Assembly: GCA_902779705.1 (NCBI GenBank)
Contig: CACZCR010000015.1
Location: forward strand, 1 to 40,092
DNA from: an uncultured Bacteroidales bacterium
GTDB lineage: Bacteria; Bacteroidota; Bacteroidia; Bacteroidales; Paludibacteraceae
Reading direction: 5' to 3'
Length of the DNA stretch: 40,092 nucleotides
In this document: positions 34,198 to 40,092 of the stretch, in pieces
Layout: each line of letters opens with the position of its first letter
How positions within the stretch are numbered: position 1 is the first letter of the stretch
The notes under the pieces: generated by a model
What the model was told of the DNA's origin: nothing
The model's database searches: none
What the model saw: the letters and a program-made list of their open reading frames with translations, nothing else
Program-made: the position numbers and the translations under genes

Positions 34198-35487
34198 ATG
34201 ATCAATTCCATTCAACCCCAAGAGGAGCAGGCGAACCTCCACATCGTCCAAAACATGGATGTAAACAACCTGCCTGAACTAATGCAATCCGTCTTATCTT
34301 TGGCTCACACACCTGCCGAGAAAGACATGTTATTAATGTCCGCACTTACCGCGTGCTCGGGCGTGCTCCCGAACCTTTATTTCAAGTACGGTATCGGTGC
34401 CAAACGCTACTACCCGAACCTGCAACTCTTTATCGTCGGCTCGGCCGCTTGCGGAAAAGGTATCGCCAACCTGGCCCTCGAACTCGTCAAACCTATTCAT
34501 GAGAAGATGTCGCTCATCATCCCTGGCGATGCGACGTACCCGGCTTTCTACCAGACGCTCGCCAAACAGAAAGGCCGCGGCTATATCCATGAGTCCGAAG
34601 GTTCGGTCATCACCGACATCTGGCGCTCGTCCACCGCTAACTACAACACCGCACTTCGTAAAGCTGCCGAACACGAGACTATCTCCCGTGCCCGCTGCAA
34701 AGAAGCGTCCGTCATCGAGAACCCCCAACTCTCCATGGTTCTAACCGGTACCTTCAGCCAGTACCACGCCCTCGTGCCGAGTATCGAAAACGGTTACTTC
34801 TCGCGCTTGCTCACCCTCATCGTCGATGAACACCAAGCCTTCAACAGCCAGTATGTACAACCCTCCGAGAACTCCGGCGATGTCATCAAAGCCGCAGCCG
34901 AACAACTCTATCACCTTTACGAGAAACTGCTCTTCTCCAAACCCGGAGAGTTCTGCCTCACGCCCGACCAGCGCACCCGTCTCGGCCATCACCTCGAGAC
35001 CGCCTATCCGACACTCATCCGAATGTTAGGAGAAGACTTCCATTCCGTTGTACTAAGAATGGCGGTCCATATCGAGAGGATGGCCATGATCCTCTCCGCT
35101 TTGCGCTCTTCGTCTATTAGCCCCGAATCGCATTCGGGTTCGTCTAGTACGTCCCCTTTGAGGAGCGTCAGCTCCGAGTCTCTGGTTTGTTCCGACCTCG
35201 ACTACGCCACCGCCGAACTCATCGGCAACAAACTCATCCTCCATATGGCGCAGGCGTATCAGTTGGTAAAAGGAACAGAGAAGATAGAGGCACCGAAAGT
35301 CAAACCCCTCGACCAGAAAGCCATCCTCCTCTCCCTCCTTCCCGATGTGTTTGAATCCAAAACCCTCGTCGCTGAAGCGCAGTCTCAAGGAATATCCCGT
35401 GCTACAGTTCTTCGTTGGAATGACGAATGGCAAAATCACGGCTTTATACAAAAAATTAAGTATGGAGTGTATAAAAAAATTGCATGA
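34198..35487 (+). CDS. DUF3987-family protein (primase/helicase-like ATPase)
   Basis: 429 residues. The ordering LPNLYFKYG, YYPNLQLFIVG, SAACGKGIANLALELVKPI matches DUF3987 proteins common in Bacteroidales genomic islands, with a P-loop-like G81-x4-G86-K87-G88 that lacks the usual Ser/Thr. GRGYIHESEGSVI and LSMVLTGTFSQY are further conserved blocks. The family is usually linked to mobile-element DNA replication, but the exact role is unproven. Residues about 304-331 are a Ser-rich insertion encoded by two DNA hairpins. The last 60 residues form a helix-turn-helix-like tail (SQGISRATVLRWNDEW), suggesting DNA binding. The stop codon lies in a 9-base repeat array. Confidence 0.75.
   Translation: MINSIQPQEEQANLHIVQNMDVNNLPELMQSVLSLAHTPAEKDMLLMSALTACSGVLPNLYFKYGIGAKRYYPNLQLFIVGSAACGKGIANLALELVKPIHEKMSLIIPGDATYPAFYQTLAKQKGRGYIHESEGSVITDIWRSSTANYNTALRKAAEHETISRARCKEASVIENPQLSMVLTGTFSQYHALVPSIENGYFSRLLTLIVDEHQAFNSQYVQPSENSGDVIKAAAEQLYHLYEKLLFSKPGEFCLTPDQRTRLGHHLETAYPTLIRMLGEDFHSVVLRMAVHIERMAMILSALRSSSISPESHSGSSSTSPLRSVSSESLVCSDLDYATAELIGNKLILHMAQAYQLVKGTEKIEAPKVKPLDQKAILLSLLPDVFESKTLVAEAQSQGISRATVLRWNDEWQNHGFIQKIKYGVYKKIA
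35122..35175. repeat. Palindromic insertion inside the DUF3987 gene
   Basis: Two hairpins, CCCGAAT-CGC-ATTCGGG (35122-35138) and GGAGC-GTCA-GCTCC (35162-35175), lie within the DNA coding the Ser-rich segment. They are translated in frame, like small palindromic elements that insert into genes. Confidence 0.5.
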
Positions 35488-35551
35488 GACAGTTGAGATT
35501 CTTGAGATTCTTTGGGCTAAGTGTCTCAACTGTCTCAAGAATCTCATGCAA
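35485..35551. repeat. 9-base repeat and inverted repeat across the DUF3987 stop
   Basis: TGAGACAGT-TGAGATTCT-TGAGATTCT starts with the stop codon TGA (35485-35487). Forty bases on the complementary words appear, so TGAGACAGTTGAGA (35485-35498) pairs with TCTCAACTGTCTCA (35523-35536) in a strong stem. Confidence 0.8.
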
Positions 35552-35570
35552 ATTTTACGTTGTCAGTTAC

Positions 35571-35589
35571 GTCCGGATATTATCCGGAC
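35571..35589. promoter_or_regulatory. Perfect palindrome, possible operator
   Basis: GTCCGGATA-T-TATCCGGAC, nine-base arms around one base. It lies 24 bases before a possible -33 box, with no T tract. An operator for the gene at 35716 is plausible. Confidence 0.45.
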
Positions 35590-35612
35590 ATCTCTATCAT
35601 TTTGCATTTCTG

Positions 35613-35642
35613 TTGCACAGATACAACAGCCAAATACCTTTA
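35613..35642 (+). promoter_or_regulatory. Possible promoter of the gene at 35716
   Basis: TTGC (35613-35616), 18 nt, TACCTTTA (35635-35642): one base from the -7 consensus and one short in spacing. The leader would be about 70 nt. Confidence 0.45.
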
Positions 35643-35655
35643 AATCGTTAGAGAT

Positions 35656-35688
35656 AAGTTAATCATAAGTTAAATATTAGTTAATTAT
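35656..35688. repeat. 11-base tandem repeat in the leader of 35716
   Basis: AAGTTAATCAT, AAGTTAAATAT, TAGTTAATTAT: three units of exactly 11 bases, about one helical turn. Confidence 0.65.
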
Positions 35689-35715
35689 TACCCTTATTAA
35701 ACCCTAAGAAACATT

Positions 35716-36051
35716 ATGGCACAATTTACTACAGAAGCCGGTATCGATGGATTGACCGGCAAGTTTTCAAAACACTCGCGTCTGGTGATGCGACAGAAAG
35801 AATGGCATTATCCGGATGGACGTGTCTTCGGATGCGGTCCGAAGGAAGTGTACGAACTCCGAAAACGCAACTATAAGCGTGATCCGCGAACGCCTGCCGA
35901 ACAGGCTCAGTACGAACGCTGGAAAGCCGTTTGTCAGGAGGTATCGCGCATCGCGAAAGATCCGAACCATCCGCGCTACACCCGATCCCGTCCTCGGCAA
36001 GAAACGTATCTGTCAGTTCGGCAACTTCGTAAGGGCAGTATTGATTCATGA
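35716..36051 (+). CDS. Small basic protein, probably frameshifted near its end
   Basis: As read it has 111 residues: MAQFTTEAGIDGLTGKFSKH, then a conserved-looking segment WHYPDGRVFGCGPKEVYELR and RDPRTPAEQAQYERWKAVCQ. I recognise the style of small Bacteroidales proteins of unknown function but no named family. After NHPRY (about codon 88) the reading becomes implausible, while the +1-offset frame reads PDPVLGKKRICQFGNFVRAV and LIHEQ to TAG at 36056-36058. Its RICQFGNFVRAVLIH is matched at 156-200 with synonymous changes only. Dropping base A35980 joins the two frames into a 113-residue protein. The shift is either a real mutation or a sequence error. Confidence 0.6.
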   Translation: MAQFTTEAGIDGLTGKFSKHSRLVMRQKEWHYPDGRVFGCGPKEVYELRKRNYKRDPRTPAEQAQYERWKAVCQEVSRIAKDPNHPRYTRSRPRQETYLSVRQLRKGSIDS

Positions 36052-36061
36052 ACAATAGAAA

Positions 36062-36084
36062 AAGAGCGCTTCGGCGCTTTTTTT
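36062..36084 (+). terminator. Rho-independent terminator with TTCG loop
   Basis: AGAGCGC and GCGCTTT arms around TTCG, then a T run. It ends the transcript from 35716 and precedes the ATPase promoter, the same layout as 211-277. Confidence 0.8.
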
Positions 36085-36095
36085 GTGCCAAATCC

Positions 36096-36126
36096 TTGCA
36101 TATATGGAAAAAAAACTGTACCTTTG
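36096..36126 (+). promoter_or_regulatory. Promoter of the AAA ATPase gene
   Basis: TTGC (36096-36099), 19 nt, TACCTTTG (36119-36126). With the AAATCCTTGC before it, the element closely matches the xerC promoter at 241-277. Confidence 0.8.
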
Positions 36127-36131
36127 CAGCG

Positions 36132-36190
36132 GATTTGAGAAATTTGTTATTGAGATTTGAGAAAATTGTAATAAAGATTTGAACAAATCG
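36132..36190. repeat. 22-base tandem repeat in the ATPase leader
   Basis: Units beginning GATTTGAGAAA start at 36132, 36154 and 36176, exactly 22 bases apart (the third degenerates). They lie between the promoter and the start codon, in a leader of about 120 nt. Confidence 0.65.
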
Positions 36191-36249
36191 TTCACAATAA
36201 TCGTTCGAGTGAAATGAGATAAGAAATTTGTAATACGGTTTTGAGCATT

Positions 36250-37437
36250 ATGGCATTCCAAAGAAAACAATTTGACATCGTGCTTGGGCGCATTAAGGAG
36301 CCACGCGGGAAGATACAAGTGGTCATCGGTCCGCGGCAGGTAGGTAAGTCAACACTTATGGATCAGGTATTGGAGCAATGCCCGATACCTTACACATTGG
36401 CTAAGGCGGACAATGTGGATCCAAATGACCTTAATTGGATCAAGCGTGTATGGGAGTCCGCGCGTGGGACGATGGTGGTTAAGAAACAGGCCGAGCACTT
36501 GTTAGTCATTGACGAGATACAAAAGATCCTTCATTGGAGCGATGCGGTCAAGGAGGAATGGGATTGGGATTGCACGAACAAAGTGCAACTCAAAGTGGTG
36601 CTATTGGGCTCGTCACGTCTGATGATTCAGACAGGTTTGAACGAATCACTTGCTGGTCGTTTCGAACTGATACGAATGGGACATTGGACATTAGCGGAAA
36701 TGCATGAGGCATTCGGGTTCTCGTTGGATCAGTATATCTATTTCGGCGGTTACCCCGGTTCTGCGCAGTTCATTCACGACGAGACCCGTTGGAAGCGGTA
36801 TATCAAAGACAGTATTATCACTCCGGCGATGGAGAAAGATATCAAACTAGCTGCTAACATCTACAAGCCAATCCTAATGAAGCGTTTGTTCCACTTGAGC
36901 TGCTCCTATTCGGCCATGGAACTGTCACTGAACAAGATGCTTGGGCAGTTGCAAGATGCCGGTAATGTGACGACCTTGGCAAACTATCTGGATGTGTTGG
37001 GACAATGCCAGTTGGTATGCGGTTTGCAGAAATATGCTAACGATGATGCACGCAAATATAACTCGTCGCCCAAATATCAGGTATTCAACAATGCGCTCTT
37101 GACGGCTAACCATCGCGGGAAGATCGAGACCATCCGGACGGATGCCGATCTATGGGGCAGATGGGTGGAATCGGCTATTGGCGCACACTTGCTGAGTGCG
37201 GCGGAAGAAGAGGATTACCAAGTGTTCTACTGGCGTGAGCGGGATGATGAGGTGGATTTCATCGTAGCCACGGACGATGGGTGTGTGGCGTTTGAAGTGA
37301 AGAGCGGCAGACGCAAGATGAGCAGCGGAATGAAAGAATTCGTTAAGGCTTTTAAACCCGTGCACTCCTATATCATTGGTACCGGCGGTATAAGTTTTGA
37401 GGACTTTCTGCAAACCGATGTAACGGATTGGTTGTAG
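36250..37437 (+). CDS. AAA ATPase with DUF4143 C-terminal domain
   Basis: 395 residues from ATG 36250; an upstream in-frame TTG (36241) is less likely. N-terminal AAA-type ATPase: Walker A GPRQVGKST (27-35), Walker B LLVIDEIQ with D88-E89, and LLGSSRLMIQTGLNESLAGR as sensor and arginine region. Then LANYLDVLGQCQLVCGLQKY and a C-terminal nuclease-like core of DUF4143 with D336 in EVDFIV and E349-V-K351, the D...E-x-K pattern of PD-(D/E)XK folds. Such proteins are abundant in Bacteroidales and of uncertain role. It has its own promoter and terminator. Confidence 0.9.
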   Translation: MAFQRKQFDIVLGRIKEPRGKIQVVIGPRQVGKSTLMDQVLEQCPIPYTLAKADNVDPNDLNWIKRVWESARGTMVVKKQAEHLLVIDEIQKILHWSDAVKEEWDWDCTNKVQLKVVLLGSSRLMIQTGLNESLAGRFELIRMGHWTLAEMHEAFGFSLDQYIYFGGYPGSAQFIHDETRWKRYIKDSIITPAMEKDIKLAANIYKPILMKRLFHLSCSYSAMELSLNKMLGQLQDAGNVTTLANYLDVLGQCQLVCGLQKYANDDARKYNSSPKYQVFNNALLTANHRGKIETIRTDADLWGRWVESAIGAHLLSAAEEEDYQVFYWRERDDEVDFIVATDDGCVAFEVKSGRRKMSSGMKEFVKAFKPVHSYIIGTGGISFEDFLQTDVTDWL

Positions 37438-37441
37438 TTGA

Positions 37442-37480
37442 TCTCATCCCTGTCACACCGAGTGATGGGGATGATTTTTG
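37442..37480 (+). terminator. Terminator of the ATPase gene
   Basis: TCATCCC/GGGATGA outer arms and TCAC/GTGA inner arms, followed by TTTTT. It lies four bases after the stop. Confidence 0.8.
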
Positions 37481-37806
37481 TGCGTTTTTTTTATTTATGT
37501 GTAAAAATTGACACTATTATTTGACTTTGCGTAAAAAAAATCCCCCTTTTTAGGGACAATTCGTAAATTTCTGCACGTGCGTATTGCGTACGTGCATTAT
37601 TATTTATAATTTTGTGCGAATTTTTTACGAACCATGCAAAGGTGTAAATCGATATTGAATTTTACCCCCCCCCATGCGAATGGCGGTTTAATGGGAGTAA
37701 ATCATAATTCGCAACGCATAAGCGGTGCTCACTAATTGTGAGTGCTGCTTATATTTTTATGGAAATATTCAAACTAACTAATATGTTTAACTAAAAATCT
37801 AAATGT
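37481..37806 (+). promoter_or_regulatory. Long promoter and leader region of the surface protein
   Basis: No gene is visible in this stretch. A promoter TTGC (37584-37587), 19 nt, TAATTTTG (37607-37614) places the start near 37620 and gives a leader of about 187 nt. The -33 box lies inside a palindrome whose arms TGCACGT/ACGTGCA span 37572-37596. The leader contains nine C in a row (37665-37673) and a 15-pair hairpin (arms 37718-37732 and 37738-37752, all paired with three wobbles) followed by a T-rich run, which could act as an attenuator. Confidence 0.65.
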
Positions 37807-40092
37807 ATGAGAAAAAAATTATTTACATTTCTTCTCGCCCTCACAGCCAGCATAGGGATGATGTGGGCGGAGACGGTAGAGGTTAAGCTCTACAAAAGTG
37901 AATTCACATCTTCCGGAGTTACGAAGGAGGGAGTGACTTTGGCTCCGTCGAACGGAAGTATGACTTCTAGCGACCCACTGGCAATGGTTGGTTCTTTCGA
38001 ATTCTCAACATCGCTTGGGAAATTTACCGGTATTACCATCGAAACAGACGCTAATATTATGCAAATTTATGAAGGCGAAAATACCAGTGCCGGTTGGCCT
38101 ATAGGTCAGAACATAGGAACATCAGCAGTTTGGACAGGTAAGTCCGAAACAGTTAAAATCAGTTGTGAGGTTGCCGGTATGGATAATATAACAATTACCT
38201 GCACAATTGAACCGGCTCCGGCTCCGACTCCTTCGGTGACGGCAGCAAGATTTGTTTATAACTACGACTGTCAGCGTAATCCGGCTTTCCCTAAAGTAAA
38301 TAGTGCATGCTCTCTTTCCGGATTCAAAGATCCATACGAAGGATATAAAGGATACAGAAATGGAAATATTGCCCTTGGTCCTTGGAAATTAGAGTTCGTA
38401 GCATACTATACTCCTTCCAATAACTATGATTGCGCTTCACAGGTCAATGAAGCAGTCTATGAGTACTACAACGATTTGAGTTACGAAGAAAGGGAAGCGA
38501 AAAAATTGGAGATGCCTATTTTCCGTCTCTGGCAATATAATTTGACAGCAAGAGAGTTCCAGCCCGCAGCGTATGGTCTCGTTTGTGCATATGCAGGAGA
38601 AGCCAATGCACAGGATCATGCAGCTTTGTTTGTCTCTTCCAATGGTATGGGTTGCTTCCTTTCGGGACATCAACACACGTCCAGTTTCGCCCTTACTTGC
38701 GAAAATGACCTGACTACAGGTTTGGCAGCCTTGGTGGATGCTGCTTCTGCTCCTAGCGATCCGTATTATGATGTTGTATGGCCGGTTATAGTGTCCATTG
38801 ATGCGATCGGTACCGTAGAACTATCGGACTACTGCAAATATTTTATAGAAGGTTCGCGCGCTGCGTATAATGCTTTGACCGATGAGCAGAAAGCGCAAGT
38901 CACCAATTATAGTACGCTGACCAATGCTGAAACACAATGGGCAGCTTTGGTCGCTGCAGCACAGCCTTATGCTGACGCAGTAATCGATTTAATTAACGCG
39001 ATCCCGAATCCGGTTGTTTATACACAGGATTGCCAGGATAAGATTGATGCAGCGCAGGATGCATATGATGCATTGACCGATGGTCAGAAAATATTGGTGT
39101 CCAATTATGAGACGCTGAAGAATGCTCCGTCCGATCTTATCAATGCCGCTCCGTATGTGCATATTCTCTTTAAAGCAAATGGCAATGAAAAGAAGGTTGA
39201 GAATGTTACACTCCCGCGTGAGTTCACAGAAGAAGAGATGAAAACAATGCTTAAAGAACTATACGGTGTTGAAGGAGATTACGATATGTATGCTTATTCT
39301 AATTCTAATGCCGATGCTGTGAATATTATTCCCTACGAAAAGTGGACAATTTCTCCTTTTATGGGAAAGGTTAATGTTAATGGTAATATGGATAAGTATG
39401 ACCCAGAAACAGGTTACCAATGGATTGATTTCAGCCTCGAAATCTCTTTAGAGCTTCCGCCATTTGGTTCGGCTCCAGCTTCGGCGGATGAGCAAGTACC
39501 GACGAATGCAGATCCGGAGAACCCGAGTTACCACTACTCGACCTTCTTCCACAGCACGCAGAACTACAAGCTCACCAACGATGGTACGCAAGCCTTCATC
39601 GCTGACCTGAGCGGTAACGACCTCGTGCTGACGAAGATCGCAGAGGGCACACAAGTCATTCCGGCTAATACAGCAGTCATCTTCCGCAAGACCGGTTCGG
39701 CTGATCCTGTTGTCCTCACCCCGACGGAAGAGAACGGCGTAAGTGTTAATCCGGACGACAACAGCCTCGAAGGTGTGGATGTAGCTACTCCGGTAACTGA
39801 CATCGCAGGTCTGACGACAGAGAACTGCTACGTCCTCTCCGGAACGGATCAATACGGCGTTGGTTTCTACCGTATCAATGGTAACACCCTCAAGGCACAC
39901 AAGGCTTATGTGAAGTACGCAGGTTTGCAGAACAACGCTCCGCGTCGTATGCGCTTTGTCTTCAACCAAGAGCAGACCGCAACCGGCATTGATAATACCA
40001 ATGCAGTTGTTGAAAGCCAGAAGATTTTGGAGAACGGCGTATTGTATATCATTCGTGATGGTGTACGCTACAATGCACAAGGACAATTGATC
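37807..40092 (+). CDS. Large secreted surface protein (3' end outside window)
   Basis: The frame is open from ATG 37807 through the last base, 762 codons. Signal peptide RKKLFTFLLALTASIGMMWA with cleavage near WA-ET. Residues about 1-135 are beta-rich; a Pro linker APAPTPS follows. Two copies of a short helical repeat, AAYNALTDEQKAQVTNY (about 352) and DAYDALTDGQKILVSNY (about 418), resemble spacer repeats of bacterial surface proteins. Residues about 560-745 look like a domain I recall from Bacteroidales secreted proteins (IPANTAVIFRKTG; VGFYRINGNTLKAHKAYV; ATGID). The end, ENGVLYIIRDGVRYNAQGQL, is typical of the extreme C-terminus of such proteins, so only a few codons are probably missing. 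Function unknown. Confidence 0.85.
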   Translation, partial: MRKKLFTFLLALTASIGMMWAETVEVKLYKSEFTSSGVTKEGVTLAPSNGSMTSSDPLAMVGSFEFSTSLGKFTGITIETDANIMQIYEGENTSAGWPIGQNIGTSAVWTGKSETVKISCEVAGMDNITITCTIEPAPAPTPSVTAARFVYNYDCQRNPAFPKVNSACSLSGFKDPYEGYKGYRNGNIALGPWKLEFVAYYTPSNNYDCASQVNEAVYEYYNDLSYEEREAKKLEMPIFRLWQYNLTAREFQPAAYGLVCAYAGEANAQDHAALFVSSNGMGCFLSGHQHTSSFALTCENDLTTGLAALVDAASAPSDPYYDVVWPVIVSIDAIGTVELSDYCKYFIEGSRAAYNALTDEQKAQVTNYSTLTNAETQWAALVAAAQPYADAVIDLINAIPNPVVYTQDCQDKIDAAQDAYDALTDGQKILVSNYETLKNAPSDLINAAPYVHILFKANGNEKKVENVTLPREFTEEEMKTMLKELYGVEGDYDMYAYSNSNADAVNIIPYEKWTISPFMGKVNVNGNMDKYDPETGYQWIDFSLEISLELPPFGSAPASADEQVPTNADPENPSYHYSTFFHSTQNYKLTNDGTQAFIADLSGNDLVLTKIAEGTQVIPANTAVIFRKTGSADPVVLTPTEENGVSVNPDDNSLEGVDVATPVTDIAGLTTENCYVLSGTDQYGVGFYRINGNTLKAHKAYVKYAGLQNNAPRRMRFVFNQEQTATGIDNTNAVVESQKILENGVLYIIRDGVRYNAQGQLI

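Overview
The window reads as a chromosome segment of a Bacteroidota bacterium, most likely order Bacteroidales. The grounds are: promoters of the Bacteroidota sigma type (TTG/TTTG, 19-20 nt, then TAnnTTTG) at nearly every transcription start I can place; tRNA genes without an encoded CCA; the order xerC - tRNA cluster - tuf - tRNA-Trp - secE - nusG - rplKAJL - rpoBC; and neighbours such as a NagB-like/PIG-L fusion, a DUF3987 protein, a GH53 galactanase and DUF819 and DUF4832 proteins. I cannot name a genus.

Layout. 1-206: the tail of a HipA-like gene and a 19-codon peptide frame. 282-6772: leaderless xerC, four tRNAs (Thr, Tyr, Gly, Thr), tuf (disrupted), tRNA-Trp, secE, nusG, rplK, rplA, rplJ and rplL, ending at an attenuator-like hairpin. 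6988-20326: rpoB and rpoC, then a tail-anchored protein that looks like a dead PP2C phosphatase, uvrA and a CPA2 antiporter, all tightly packed or overlapping. 20314-22020 (minus strand): tsaD then an exosortase-family gene. 22271-28459: a probable operon of a porin, an acyltransferase, DUF819, a BamA-like barrel and a GH53 lipoprotein. 28471-31866: a divergent pair (DUF4832 protein; NagB-like/PIG-L) fired from one palindromic promoter. 31882-32769: an SBF transporter. 32910-37437 is more accessory: an unknown protein, DUF3987, a small frameshifted protein and an AAA/DUF4143 ATPase. 37807 to the end: a large secreted surface protein that runs off the window.

The most unusual signal is a dispersed family of short tandem repeats, mostly of period 7-9, whose unit nearly always contains a stop trinucleotide (TGA, TAA or TAG) on one strand. 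At least six arrays lie exactly across the stop codon of a gene (xerC, secE, the acyltransferase, DUF819, DUF3987, the unknown protein at 32910). Others lie in frame inside genes, including uvrA and tsaD, where they encode extra residues.

Other points: tuf carries a perfect 5-nt tandem duplication that breaks the frame, and its removal gives exactly 395 residues. A C-terminal peptide module occurs at both ends of the window with only synonymous differences. UvrA lacks about 90 residues of its insertion region. Two near-certain frameshifts in 40 kb mean assembly error must be considered.
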